NCBI RefSeq assembly: GCF_017569225.1
Contig: NZ_CP071868.1
Span: 1,054,001 to 1,118,000, forward strand
Direction: 5' to 3'
Length of the DNA stretch: 64,000 nt
Origin: Pengzhenrongella sicca
GTDB lineage: Bacteria > Actinomycetota > Actinomycetes > Actinomycetales > Cellulomonadaceae
Shown in pieces: positions 18,605 through 27,252 of the stretch (the first letter of the stretch is position 1; every line of letters starts with the position of its first letter). The notes under the pieces were generated by a model. It searched no databases. It had not been told where the DNA came from and was given only the letters and a program-made list of their open reading frames with translations. A program made the translations under genes and the position numbers.

Positions 18605-18730
18605 GATTGAGCCACCATGACCAGCTCAAGTAGCGGCCGGCGGTGCTCCCTCGGGAGACACGCTGCCGGCCCCTCCACTGTCCTGAACATCCCCTTCGTA
18701 CGGGCTCTGGCCCATGGTGCCCGGTGCTGA
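18605..18730 (+). promoter_or_regulatory. structured leader with a 37-codon upstream frame before the CNNM operon
   Basis: A TATGAT -10-like box lies seven bases before an ATG at 18617. That ATG opens a 37-codon frame (MTSSSSGRRCSLG...) whose TGA at 18728-18730 overlaps the GTG start (18724) of the first transporter gene. The leader can fold: GGCCGGC and GCCGGCC arms (about 18632-18638 and 18664-18670) enclose an inner CTCCC/GGGAG hairpin. This arrangement suggests a leader peptide or ion-responsive RNA controlling entry into the transporter genes. Confidence 0.45.
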
Positions 18731-20037
18731 ACGAGTGGTTGCTCGTCGGCTTCGGCGTCCTGCTGACGATTGGCACGTCGCTCTTCGTCGCCAGCGAGTT
18801 CTCCCTCATCGCGCTCGACCCGGGCATCGTCGGGAAGTCCACCGCGCCCGATGATCGCCGCGGCCAGTCCGTGCTCAAGGCGCTGCGGCACCTGTCCACC
18901 GAGCTCTCCGGAGCGCAGGTCGGGATCACCGTGACCACGATCCTGCTCGGGTACACGACGCAGCCCGCCGTGAGCCGCCTGCTCGGTGCCTCGCTCGAGT
19001 CCACCGCGCTCGGCCGCACCGTCGGCGGCCTCGTCGCGGGCCTGCTCACAGTGGTGCTCGTGAACGGGTTCTCGATGCTCTTCGGCGAGCTCGTGCCGAA
19101 GAACTTCGCGATCAGCCACCCCCTCGGCACCGCACGGGTCGTCGCGCCGCTGCAGCGCGGCTTCACCCTCGCGCTGCGCCCCCTGATCAGCCTGTTCAAC
19201 AACAGCGCCAACTCGATCCTGCGCCGCGTCGGCGTCGAGCCCCGCGAGGAGCTCTCGGGCGGCCGCTCCCCACAGGAGCTGGCCTCGCTCGTGCGGCGGT
19301 CCGCCGCCGTCGGCACCCTCGACGAGGCGACCGCGATGCGGCTGACCAACACGATCCAGCTCGACCAGCTCACGGCGGTCGACGTGATGACCGACCGTAT
19401 GCGCCTCGTCGTCGTGCGCCGCGACGAGACGGCGGCCGACGTCGTGGCGCGTGCGCGCGAGAGCGGGCACTCGCGGTTCCCGGTGATCGACTCCTCGACC
19501 GACGACATCGTCGGGCTCGTGCACCTGCGCCGCGCGATCGCCGTCCCGTACGAGCGGCGCGAGGACGTCCCCGCCGCCGCGCTCATGGTGCACGCCCCGC
19601 GCGTGCCCGAGACCGTCGGCGTCGGCCCGCTGCTGGTCGAGCTGCGCGAGCTCGGCATGCAGATGGCCGTCGTCGTCGACGAGTACGGCGGCACGTCCGG
19701 CGTCGTCACGTTCGAGGACGTCGTCGAGGAGCTGGTCGGCGAGGTCTCGGACGAGCACGACCCGCGCCGGGCCGGTGCCTCCCGGCTTCCCGACGGCGCC
19801 TGGGTGCTCCCGGGCGAGCTGCGCCCCGACGAGCTGACCGAGGTGACCGGCCTCGTCGTGCCCGACGACGGCCCGTACGAGACGCTCGGCGGCCTCGTGA
19901 TGACCGCGCTCGGGCGCATCCCGGTCGCGGGCGACGAGGTCGAGCTGCCGGGCGTCCGGCTGCGGATCGAGCAGATGGCCGCGCGCCGCGTCGAGCGCGT
20001 GCGAGTCACCGCGACCGAGCGAGAGGAGCAGTCATGA
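18724..20037 (+). CDS. CNNM/HlyC-CorC family transporter (DUF21-CBS-CorC domains)
   Basis: A 437-residue membrane protein of the hemolysin C/CNNM family, implicated in magnesium or cobalt homeostasis. A DUF21 membrane domain (about residues 1-190, with FGELVPKNFAI) is followed by a CBS pair (DVMTDRMRLVVVRRDETAADV and MQMAVVVDEYGGTSGVVTFEDVVEE) and a C-terminal CorC/HlyC domain. The GTG at 18724 begins VLNEWLLVGFGVLL with the first helix in the expected place; no better start is present. It is coupled to a short upstream frame and to a second paralogue downstream (ATGA overlap), the usual paired arrangement in actinobacteria. Confidence 0.88.
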   Translation: MLNEWLLVGFGVLLTIGTSLFVASEFSLIALDPGIVGKSTAPDDRRGQSVLKALRHLSTELSGAQVGITVTTILLGYTTQPAVSRLLGASLESTALGRTVGGLVAGLLTVVLVNGFSMLFGELVPKNFAISHPLGTARVVAPLQRGFTLALRPLISLFNNSANSILRRVGVEPREELSGGRSPQELASLVRRSAAVGTLDEATAMRLTNTIQLDQLTAVDVMTDRMRLVVVRRDETAADVVARARESGHSRFPVIDSSTDDIVGLVHLRRAIAVPYERREDVPAAALMVHAPRVPETVGVGPLLVELRELGMQMAVVVDEYGGTSGVVTFEDVVEELVGEVSDEHDPRRAGASRLPDGAWVLPGELRPDELTEVTGLVVPDDGPYETLGGLVMTALGRIPVAGDEVELPGVRLRIEQMAARRVERVRVTATEREEQS

Positions 20038-21083
20038 GCAGCCAGCTGGCGCTCTTGCTCGCCGTCGTGCTCCTCGCCGCCAACGCCTTCTTCGTCGGCG
20101 CCGAGTTCTCGATCATCTCCGCGCGGCGGAGCTCGATCGAGCCCCTCGCGCTGGCAGGCAACGTCCGTGCGCGCACCGTGCTCTGGGCGATGGAGCACGT
20201 GTCGCTGATGCTCGCGTGCGCGCAGCTCGGGATCACGGTGTGCTCGACGAGCCTCGGCGTCGTCGCGGAGCCCGCGATCGCCAACCTCATCCACGACCCG
20301 CTCGTGGCGCTCGGGGTGAGCTCCGACCTCGCGCACCCCATCGCGTTCGTCGTCGCGCTCGCGCTCGTGGTGTACCTGCACGTGGTGCTCGGCGAGATGG
20401 TGCCCAAGAACCTCGCGGTCGCGGGCCCGGAGCGCGCCGTCATGTGGTTCGGACCGCCGCTCGTGGTGATCGCGCGCGCCGTCGCGCCCGTGATCGGCGT
20501 GCTGAACTGGACCGCGAACCACGTGCTGCGCCTGTTCGGCGTCGTGCCGCGCGACGAGCTCGCGTCGGCGTTCACCGCCCAGGAGGTGCAGTCCATCGTC
20601 GAGCAGTCCCAGGCCGAGGGCCTGCTCGACGACGCGCAGGGCCTGCTCGCGGGCGCGATCGAGTTCTCCGACCGGACGGCCCGAGACGTGATGGTCCCGG
20701 TCGGCCGGCTCATCACCGTCCCGGCGACCGCGACCCCCGACGAGGTCGAGCGGCTCGTGGCGCGGACGGGGTACAGCCGCTTCCCGGTGCTCGAGGACGC
20801 GGACTCCATCGAGCTCGCGGGGTACCTGCACCTCAAGGACGTGCTGTACGCCGACGCGGCCGCGCGATCGGTCCCGGTGCCGGCGTGGCGCATCCGGGCG
20901 TTCGCGACCGTCACCCCCGAGGCCGAGGTCGAGGACGCCCTCGTGGCGATGCAGGCCTCGGGCGCGCACCTGGCGCGCGTGCAGGAGGGCGAGCGCTGCG
21001 TGGGCGTGGTGTTCCTCGAGGACATCCTCGAGGAGCTCGTCGGTGAAGTCCGGGACGCGATGCAGCGCGGGCAGTTCCCCTGA
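20034..21083 (+). CDS. CNNM/HlyC family transporter, short paralogue
   Basis: A 349-residue paralogue of the preceding protein with a DUF21 domain (helices in LALLLAVVLLAANAFFVGAEF and HPIAFVVALALVVYLHVVL, motif LGEMVPKNLAV) and a CBS pair (DVMVPVGRLITVPATATPDE and GVVFLEDILEELVGEVRD). It lacks the C-terminal CorC/HlyC domain of its partner, which supports a complementary role, perhaps as a heterodimer. Four-base overlap with the first gene. Confidence 0.87.
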   Translation: MSSQLALLLAVVLLAANAFFVGAEFSIISARRSSIEPLALAGNVRARTVLWAMEHVSLMLACAQLGITVCSTSLGVVAEPAIANLIHDPLVALGVSSDLAHPIAFVVALALVVYLHVVLGEMVPKNLAVAGPERAVMWFGPPLVVIARAVAPVIGVLNWTANHVLRLFGVVPRDELASAFTAQEVQSIVEQSQAEGLLDDAQGLLAGAIEFSDRTARDVMVPVGRLITVPATATPDEVERLVARTGYSRFPVLEDADSIELAGYLHLKDVLYADAAARSVPVPAWRIRAFATVTPEAEVEDALVAMQASGAHLARVQEGERCVGVVFLEDILEELVGEVRDAMQRGQFP

Positions 21084-21359
21084 CCGCAGCGCCGCGACGG
21101 GCAGCGCCGGTGACCTTGCTCACACCGGCCGCGCGAGCCGCGGCTCGGCCGATCGCCCGTGGCATGGGCAAACGCCCGGGCGCGGCCGGCGGCCGCCGCT
21201 GGTCGGGACGTGGACGTTCGTCCAGTAATCTGGATATCGCGCCAGCGTTCCGTTATGGTTTCGTGACCGCCCCCGATGGCGGGTCCGGCGCCCGTCGCTG
21301 TTGACCTGCAGCAGCGGTGAAGTGCTCAGCCGCTGCATGACCAGAACCTCGGAGGTGTC
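21084..21359 (+). promoter_or_regulatory. 276 bp upstream region of the VanY-type gene with adjacent inverted repeats
   Basis: No gene is seen. Two inverted repeats follow one another: TGGACGTTCGTCCA (21211-21224) and TCCAGTAATCTGGA (21221-21234), sharing four bases. Further down TTATGGT (about 21254) could be a -10 box, leaving a leader of about 100 bases that is rich in GC stems (CAGCAGCGGTG...CCGCTGC). Cell-wall hydrolase genes of actinobacteria are often riboswitch-controlled, but I could not match a c-di-AMP (ydaO) consensus. Confidence 0.35.
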
Positions 21360-22223
21360 GTGGGGCCGGAACACGTCGAGCCTGCCGTCGTCGGCGCCAC
21401 GTCTCGCCGAGCGCTCCGCGAAGCTGAGCTCTCGGGCACGTCCGGGTCCCGCGCGCGCCCCGCGCGCCGTGCGGCCGGCCGGGCCAAGCCCGCTGACGCG
21501 CGCATCATGACGCGCTGGATGCCCCGGATCGGGCTGCTCGGCGCGCTCACCGCCATCACGATCGTGCTGCCGCTGTCCGGCAACGTCTCGCCCGGCAACG
21601 GGACGTTCGTCGCCGGCGCCGAGGCGGTCGAGGCGGGCCTCGTCAGCACCGTCGACGCCGTCACGGGCGTCCGGGTCGCGACCCTCCCCCCGCCGTCAGT
21701 CACGGTGAGCGCCGCCGCGGTCGCCACGCGCTCCGACGTCTCGGCGAGCCGCTCGCAGGAGCGCGGCGCGCTGCCCGGCTGCGACGGCACCGTCGAGGCC
21801 CCCGGCTCCAACGGCGAGCTGAAGACGAGCGACCTGTGCACGCTCTGGAGCGGCGATCTGCAGCTGCGAGGCGACGCGGCGTCGGCGCTCGCCGAGCTCA
21901 ACCTGGCCTTCCGCGCGCGCTTCGGCCACGACCTCTGCCTGGTCAGCGCGTACCGCACGCTCGCCGAGCAGCGCACCCTCAAGGCGACCAAGGGCGGCCT
22001 CGCCGCCATCCCGGGGCGCTCGAACCACGGCTGGGGCCTGGCCATCGACCTCTGCTCCAGCGAGACCCGCGGCGCGAGCTGGACCTGGCTCAAGGCGAAC
22101 GGCGCCATGTACGGCTGGGAGAACCCGGCCTGGGCCCTCAGTGGCGGCAGCGGCCCGCACGAGCCGTGGCACTGGGAGTACACGCGCGGCGTCAAGGCGA
22201 GCGGCGAGTACTTCGACTCCTGA
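21360..22223 (+). CDS. D-alanyl-D-alanine carboxypeptidase-like protein (peptidase M15, VanY type)
   Basis: A 287-residue envelope protein. A basic cytosolic N terminus of about 50 residues precedes one membrane helix (GLLGALTAITIVLPLSG), a variable linker, and a C-terminal M15B domain with the zinc and active-site motifs SAYRTLAEQ, SNHGWGLAIDLC and EPWHWEY. The family trims terminal D-Ala from peptidoglycan stems. The GTG start follows GGAGG by a short spacer; an internal start just before the helix is also possible (MTRWMPRIG). Two cysteines in the domain (PGCDGT and DLCTLW) may form a disulphide outside the cell. Confidence 0.88.
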   Translation: MGPEHVEPAVVGATSRRALREAELSGTSGSRARPARRAAGRAKPADARIMTRWMPRIGLLGALTAITIVLPLSGNVSPGNGTFVAGAEAVEAGLVSTVDAVTGVRVATLPPPSVTVSAAAVATRSDVSASRSQERGALPGCDGTVEAPGSNGELKTSDLCTLWSGDLQLRGDAASALAELNLAFRARFGHDLCLVSAYRTLAEQRTLKATKGGLAAIPGRSNHGWGLAIDLCSSETRGASWTWLKANGAMYGWENPAWALSGGSGPHEPWHWEYTRGVKASGEYFDS

Positions 22224-22343
22224 CGGAGCCCGCTCAACCCAGCCCGCCGGCCGGTGCCGGCTTAACGCAGTCCGCCCGCCGGCATCCGCCTAACGCAGCC
22301 CGCCCGGCGGCGCCACCCACCACACCTGCGCCGTCCAGACCTT

Positions 22344-22406
22344 CGCCGAGTGCGACGTAGTTGCGGCCGGGAGGCGCTAGCCAGCGCCACAGGGTCGCAC
22401 TCGGCG
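22344..22406. terminator. long inverted repeat between convergent genes
   Basis: CGCCGAGTGCGAC (22344-22356) pairs perfectly with GTCGCACTCGGCG (22394-22406); inside, GGCGCT and AGCGCC (22373-22378, 22383-22388) form a second stem. It lies between the convergent VanY and aldose epimerase genes. It lacks a T run, so it may end transcription in a Rho-assisted way or be a repeated palindromic unit. Confidence 0.6.
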
Positions 22407-22437
22407 GGTCAGAGCGGGCGACGCGGGCGTCGTCGGC

Positions 22438-23412
22438 TCAGAGCAGCGCGATGCCCCACGTGACCTCGTGGCTCGCGCCGGGCTCGAGCCGGATCAGCCG
22501 GTCGCCGGTGCGGAACGCGTCCGCGATGCAGCTCATGGGCTCGGCCGCGAGCCCCGTGCGGCGCACCGCGACGTTCGAGAGCGCGTCGCCCGTGCACACC
22601 TGCCAGGTGTCCATCGTCGCGTCCATCCAGACCGCGGCCGTGCGGCCGTCGGGCGCCGCGAGCAGCAGCCACGACAGCCCGTCGCCGTCGCGGATCACGT
22701 CGACGTACGCGTCGTCGAGCGCGATGCCCCGCAGCGACTGCGGGGCGCGGAAGTCGAAGCCGCCCGCGGCGGGCTCGGTGCCCGTCGGCAGCAGGCGCGC
22801 GTCCGTCGTCACGCGCGAGGTCGCGTCGAGCCGCAGCGTGCACTCGTCGAGCGCCGCGCCCCCGGGCGACAGCCACGGGTGGAAGCCGACGCCGTAGGGC
22901 GCCGCCTGCGCGCCCTCGTTCGTCGCCGCGACCCGGATGTGCAGGCCCGACTGGGAGAGCGTGTAGGTGACCCGCACCCGCACGGCGAACGGGTAGCCGG
23001 GCACGGGCACGAGCGCGAGCTCGAGGGCGACAGACGCGGCGTCGTGCGCGACGACCGTCCAGCGCTCCCACGACCCGAGCCCGTGCAGCGCGGTCGCGCG
23101 GTCCGGCTCGGTGATCGGCAGCTGGTACTCGACGCCGTCGAAGGCGTACTGCCCGTCCGCGAGCCGGTTCGGCCAGGGGATGAGCACCCCGCCGTTCGAC
23201 GCGGGCGCGAGCTCGTGCTCGCCGAAGCTCGTGATGACGTCGCGGTCGCCCACGGCGTACTCGCGCAGGTTCGCGCCAACCTCAGTGATCGTGGCGCGCT
23301 GGTCGCCGAGGGCGATGCGGAACTGGGCTCCCGACGGCGCGGGGGGCGTCTTCGGGCCGGGCGACGCAGGGGTGGTCTGGGCGCCCGACGTTGCGGCGGA
23401 GATAGTGGTCAC
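22438..23412 (-). CDS. aldose 1-epimerase family protein
   Basis: A 324-residue beta-sandwich protein of the GalM/YeaD family that interconverts sugar anomers in the cytosol. The substrate-binding and catalytic residues are in place: His in ATALHGLGSWERW, the catalytic His in GVGFHPWLSPGG, and the catalytic Glu in GLAAEPMSCIADAF. The N-terminal 25 residues are Pro/Thr/Ala-rich and probably disordered; a later start is possible. Length is normal for the family. It is the last complete core gene before the broken secretion ATPase. Confidence 0.88.
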   Translation of the reverse strand: MTTISAATSGAQTTPASPGPKTPPAPSGAQFRIALGDQRATITEVGANLREYAVGDRDVITSFGEHELAPASNGGVLIPWPNRLADGQYAFDGVEYQLPITEPDRATALHGLGSWERWTVVAHDAASVALELALVPVPGYPFAVRVRVTYTLSQSGLHIRVAATNEGAQAAPYGVGFHPWLSPGGAALDECTLRLDATSRVTTDARLLPTGTEPAAGGFDFRAPQSLRGIALDDAYVDVIRDGDGLSWLLLAAPDGRTAAVWMDATMDTWQVCTGDALSNVAVRRTGLAAEPMSCIADAFRTGDRLIRLEPGASHEVTWGIALL

Positions 23413-23701
23413 GCTCCCACGGTAGAGGCCGCAGGCGCTCCGGCGAAACCACCTGCCGCGCGGCGCTCACGCCGTCGCCGGCGAACTACGAGAAGTGGGC
23501 GCCGATTTCGCGGTTGGGCGGCCACAACTCCCAGATCGTCGACGTGTCGCGCGCAGGTGTCGGCGAGCTGGGCCCGTGTGCGAGGTGCGGTCCGGGCGGA
23601 GCGATGGGGTTGTCCACAGGGCGGTCGCGTAGGGGTGCGCGATGTCCGGTTTGTCCCGTACTCTCACGCTCACCGCATGGCCGCGTGATCGGGGGGCGCA
23701 C
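23413..23701. other. intergenic region between aldose epimerase and cpaF
   Basis: No gene is seen in these 289 bases between divergent genes. The right part holds TTGTCC (about 23610) and a TACTCT-like box at about 23658, which could form the cpaF promoter, but spacing is not ideal. The left part should hold the aldose epimerase promoter. Confidence 0.4.
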
Positions 23702-24694
23702 ATGGATGGTGTGGTGATCGTGGAGTCCGAGGTGCGCGAGATGATCCGTCGCCGCGGTCTCGACCCGAGCCGGGACCCGCAGGGCATCCGCGAGCTCATC
23801 ACCGCCGCCGTCGCGGACTACGACGAGCGGGCCCTGCTCGGCACGGTTCCGCCGCTCGTGGATTCCTCGGCGGCGACGAAGCTCGTGGTCGACGCCGTGG
23901 CCGGGCTCGGTCCCCTGCAGCGGTACCTCGACGACGACGAGGTCGAGGAGATCTGGATCAACGCCCCCGCCCAGGTGTTCGTCGCGCGCCGCGGGGAGCC
24001 CGAGCTGACCACGACGATCCTCACCGCCGCCCAGGTCCGGGACCTGGTGGAGCAGATGCTCAAGGTGTCCGGCCGCCGGCTCGACCTGTCGAGCCCGTTC
24101 GTCGACGCCTCGCTGCCGGGCGGGGAGCGGCTGCACGTGGTGATCCCCGACGTCACGCGTCGCGACTGGGCCGTGAACATCCGCAAGTACGTCGTCCGCG
24201 CGAACCACGTGCAGGACCTGGTCGACCTCGGCTCGCTCACCCCGCACGCGGCGGCGTTCCTCGACGCCGCAGTCGCCGTGGGCCTCAACGTGCTGGTCGC
24301 CGGCTCGACCCAGGCGGGCAAGACGACGATGCTCAACGCGCTCGCGGGCTCGATCCCGACGCGCGAGCGGATCGTGACCTGCGAGGAGGTGTTCGAGCTC
24401 CGGCTCAGCCACCGCGACGTCGTGGCGCTCCAGTGCCGCCAGCCCAGCCTCGAGGGCACGGGCGAGATCCCGCTGCGCCGCCTCGTGAAGGAGGCGCTGC
24501 GCATGCGCCCGAGCCGCATCCTCATCGGCGAGGTCCGCGAGGCGGAGGCGCTCGACATGCTCGTCGCGCTGAACGCGGGCGTGCCGGGCATGTGCACGAT
24601 CCACGCCAACAGCGCCCGCGAGGCGCTGACCAAGATCTGCACGCTGCCTCTTCTCGCGGGTGAGAGTTATCCCTCTCGGTGTCACTGTTTCTGA
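23702..24694 (+). pseudogene. CpaF/TadA-type secretion ATPase, 3' end replaced by accessory DNA
   Basis: This frame encodes the hexameric ATPase of Tad/Flp pilus or type II/IV secretion systems. The N-terminal region, the GLGPLQRYLDDDEVEEIWIN segment, Walker A (AGSTQAGKTTML), the Asp/Glu box (RIVTCEEVFELRL), Walker B (RILIGEVREAEALDML) and the His box (MCTIHANSAREAL) are all present. After TKICTLPLLAGE the sequence leaves the family: the usual 60-90 C-terminal residues (normally beginning N-x-s and including a VDIVVH-like strand) are replaced by SYPSRCHCF and a stop. The break coincides with a sequence repeated four more times in the island, so an element most likely integrated here. No tadB/tadC genes follow. 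The truncated protein keeps all ATPase motifs but probably cannot assemble normally. Confidence 0.85.
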
Positions 24695-24724
24695 GCGGGG
24701 GAGTGCACTCTGCCTATGTTGGCG
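24638..24724 (+). repeat. attachment-like repeat, copy 1 (cpaF junction)
   Basis: Begins with the cpaF codons for CTLPLLAGE and runs through GAGAGTTATCCCTCTC (a small stem of GAGAG and CTCTC), then GGGGGAGTGCAC, to CTATGTTGG. The same order of motifs occurs at about 36.51, 48.73, 53.08 and 54.29 kb. This copy marks the left boundary of the island. Confidence 0.75.
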
Positions 24725-24872
24725 AGCATGCGGTCGGGGGCGTCCGCGGCGTAGCGCCGCCCCAGCGCGCGCCCGAGTCATGTCCCCGCGGAAACCGGAG
24801 TAGTTCGCTGGCGCTAGGCGGGCGTATCTGCAAGTACGTGCGAACGTACCCCTCTCCGCATAGCCTGTTCGT

Positions 24873-25580
24873 ATGTCGACCGTCTCCAGCGGGCCCAGTG
24901 ATCGAGTGGATGACGAGTTGCTCGTCTTGGCTGACCTGCCTGCAGGCTGGAACCCCCTCAGTCGTTCCGCTGGCAAGCGGCCCGAGGACGACAGGGTTGA
25001 GTTCGACGCGGTGCTCGGCTACGTCGACCAGACCCGGACCGGGCATGAGCCTCAAGCACAGCGCGATTCTGAGCAGAGCGACACGGCCGGCGGCCGATGG
25101 CGCTACATCCAGCACACTGAGACCAAGACTCGGGTGTACCTCCGGCTCCATGGCCAGGGTGCGATCGCTGGGGAGATCCGCATCACCGGCGTCGTGTACC
25201 TGCCCGGGCGACCCGGCGACCCGATCACCAGCCACCTGCTGCGCGAGCTACCAACGGCCCGGATCGAAGCGGCGATCAACAAGCGACTCTTCGCCGCGAC
25301 GCGCACCAACGCGATCACCGGCGGCGAGATCGAATTGCCGAGCGGGCGCAAGGTCGCCGAACGCGACTTACTCGAACCACTCGCCGACCCGAAGCAGACT
25401 CCCGACTTCTACGAGCTCGTCGCGCTCCAGCACAGTCGCCTCACCGCCAACGGCGACGTCAACCCGTCCGCGACGATGGCCGAACTCAGTGGCGTCGCGC
25501 TCAGCACCACTCAAGGCTGGGTCGCCAAAGCCCGCACCCGTGAACTCCTGCCACCAGGACGCCGAGGACGCCCCGGATGA
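24873..25580 (+). CDS. element-associated helix-turn-helix protein, copy 1
   Basis: A 235-residue protein of unknown family, about four-fifths identical by eye to the protein at 53,316-54,020. The middle holds a conserved segment (RITGVVYLPGRPGDPITSHL, then RELPTARIEAAINKRL) and the C terminus is a helix-turn-helix (MAELSGVALSTTQGWVAKAR) ending in a basic GRRGRPG tail. Similar C termini occur in small actinobacterial integrative elements, where they follow variable bodies. A TAGCCT box lies seven bases before the ATG in both copies, so the mRNA is probably leaderless. About 210 bases upstream are also conserved between copies. A DNA-binding role in the element's own transfer or regulation is likely, but unproven. 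Confidence 0.6.
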   Translation: MSTVSSGPSDRVDDELLVLADLPAGWNPLSRSAGKRPEDDRVEFDAVLGYVDQTRTGHEPQAQRDSEQSDTAGGRWRYIQHTETKTRVYLRLHGQGAIAGEIRITGVVYLPGRPGDPITSHLLRELPTARIEAAINKRLFAATRTNAITGGEIELPSGRKVAERDLLEPLADPKQTPDFYELVALQHSRLTANGDVNPSATMAELSGVALSTTQGWVAKARTRELLPPGRRGRPG

Positions 25581-25648
25581 CGACCAGAGCCAGCACCTGC
25601 CGGCAGGCACGATTTGGCGGTCCCGACCCCGGGACAACCGATCCCGGC

Positions 25649-26314
25649 TCACAGTCCGAGTGCTTCCCTCACTCGGTCGGTGAGCTCCTCCTCAGTCATC
25701 GTGGTGTCGACCTCGATCAGGTGCAGATCGAGGCTCGCCACGTCGTCGCGGAGGCGCTCGGTGAACATCCGATCACGCTCAAGGAGGTTCTGGAGGGCCC
25801 TGGCCGGATCACTGGTCTTGCCCGCGATCTCCCACGATGAGCCCCGGCTCGAGAATGCGGCCCGGCGAAAGGCTGGCGTCGGCAGTAGCCAGACAGCGTG
25901 GTCAGGTGAGTCGAGAAGAGGCCGAACGAGGTGTGGCAGCAGGCGGAATCCCTCGGCGATCACGCCTGGTTCTGGCGGTAGATGCACGAGGTCGTCAACG
26001 ACTTCGTCGAAGCCCTCGCCGCGAAACCAGTGGAACGTCTCGAGCATCGTCTGGGGTGACCGGTCGACCCATCGCTCGTCCATGTCCATGGCGACGAAAT
26101 CGCCCAGGAACGGGGCGACATTCGGGTCGCTCCGGTTGGCGTGATCGGACATCACATCATCCGTGACGTACAGGCGCATTCCGATCCGAGCAGCGATGCG
26201 CCGAGCAACGGTCGACTTGCCCCCGCCGCTCCCGCCACCGATCCAGTAGACGTGGCGCAGCCGTGCGCGCAGCGCTGCACCGTCATCAGTGCTGACGTGC
26301 CGTTCACCCGGCAT
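25649..26314 (-). CDS. P-loop kinase-like protein
   Basis: A 221-residue protein with a Walker A motif GGGSGGGKSTVARRIA near residue 25, followed by a shikimate/nucleoside-kinase-like strand (LYVTDDVMSDH), a possible lid region and a C-terminal helical part. It resembles small-molecule kinases of unknown substrate found near resistance genes. The ATG at 26314 is preferred over one 18 codons upstream because a GGAGG box lies eleven bases before it. It is followed closely on the opposite strand by the copy-1 HTH gene and preceded on the same strand by a VanX-like gene with a gap of about 60 bp. Function not assigned. Confidence 0.65.
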   Translation of the reverse strand: MPGERHVSTDDGAALRARLRHVYWIGGGSGGGKSTVARRIAARIGMRLYVTDDVMSDHANRSDPNVAPFLGDFVAMDMDERWVDRSPQTMLETFHWFRGEGFDEVVDDLVHLPPEPGVIAEGFRLLPHLVRPLLDSPDHAVWLLPTPAFRRAAFSSRGSSWEIAGKTSDPARALQNLLERDRMFTERLRDDVASLDLHLIEVDTTMTEEELTDRVREALGL

Positions 26315-26374
26315 TCGATCCAGACCCTCCGCAGCGCTCACGACGGTCGACGCGATCGTCGCGGTCACTCGCCA

Positions 26375-27007
26375 TCACGTCGGGCTGTAGTGGGCGGCTG
26401 GGGCGCCGGTCGCTGCAGCCCAGTATCGATCGCCGTAGGACCAGTGCCACCACTCGGGCGGGTAGTTGACCAGGCCGGCCCTGGTGAGCGCTTCGCCGAG
26501 CACGTCGCGTCGGCGTCGCGCCGTCGCTGGGATGTTCTTCGCAGCGGTGAAGCAGGCGTTGGCGCTGGCCGCCGGTGTGGCGTTGACCCGGGTCCCCATG
26601 TCGAGTTCGACACCGTCTTGCCACAAGGTCAGGTCCACAGCCGCGCCGCACGGGTGCGGCGCGACCGACGGCGGGGAGACGTGCTTGCTCGCTTCGTCGT
26701 TGAGGCGCGAGGCAGACCAGCTCGGGTTGAGTTCGCTGAGTTCTGCTCGGTAGCTCTTGAAGTAGTGCCGTTGCAGTGCCACCGGCCGGTGGCCTTCGAT
26801 GATGAGGAGCCTCATGCCGTTGGGAAGTGTTGCCTGCGCCACGAGCAGGCGTTCGAGGACTCCGGCCCGCAGGCGAGACCAGGCACCGTCGGCGTCTTGC
26901 TTGCGGTCGTCGATCAGCAGTCCGCGGTGCACCTGGAGGTCGAGCAAGTCCTCGCCCGACTCGAGAACGGGCACGGCGGCAACGGAGGGATCAGATAGCA
27001 AGAGCAC
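26375..27007 (-). CDS. D-alanyl-D-alanine dipeptidase-like protein (peptidase M15D, VanX type)
   Basis: A 210-residue zinc peptidase. The M15D signatures are visible: an arginine after the EGHRP motif, the zinc motif APHPCGAAVDLTL (His and Asp ligands) and the second part EWWHWSYGDRYWA. VanX-type enzymes cleave free D-Ala-D-Ala in the cytosol; in non-resistant bacteria they salvage dipeptide. No signal peptide is seen. GTG start preceded by TAAGGTG. It has no van ligase or dehydrogenase beside it, so glycopeptide resistance cannot be inferred. Confidence 0.8.
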   Translation of the reverse strand: MLLLSDPSVAAVPVLESGEDLLDLQVHRGLLIDDRKQDADGAWSRLRAGVLERLLVAQATLPNGMRLLIIEGHRPVALQRHYFKSYRAELSELNPSWSASRLNDEASKHVSPPSVAPHPCGAAVDLTLWQDGVELDMGTRVNATPAASANACFTAAKNIPATARRRRDVLGEALTRAGLVNYPPEWWHWSYGDRYWAAATGAPAAHYSPT

Positions 27008-27130
27008 GTCGACACCTTACGACCGTGCCAAACGGCCACCTTCGCCTCGAGCCGCTACTGCGCCTTGGCGACAACCTGCGATGCGCTGCCGATCGACTGG
27101 TTGGGTATTCGCCTGACGACGGTCTTGCGA

Positions 27131-27252
27131 TCAGTGGCTCAGGGCGCTGGCGATAGCAGCGTCGAGGTGGGGGTGGGGGGCGAGGGTGCGGACGTAGGTC
27201 GCGGTGAGGTGTTGGTCGTCGCGGCAGACCATGGCGTTGCCGATGACGGGTG
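27131..27252 (-). pseudogene. 3' fragment of an unknown gene
   Basis: The minus strand reads a protein-like tail (NAMVCRDDQHLTATYVRTL, ending AAIASALSH and a stop) that stops abruptly where the IS110 remnant begins. No start is available and no family is recognised. It is probably the end of a gene cut by the insertion. Confidence 0.35.

Noticed and set aside
21084-21359. c-di-AMP (ydaO-type) riboswitch before the cell-wall peptidase gene
   Set aside because: The expected conserved blocks could not be found; only simple inverted repeats are present.
26375-27007. Glycopeptide resistance locus because of a VanX-like gene
   Set aside because: No ligase (VanA/B type), dehydrogenase (VanH) or regulator pair is nearby; a stand-alone dipeptidase is not evidence of resistance.
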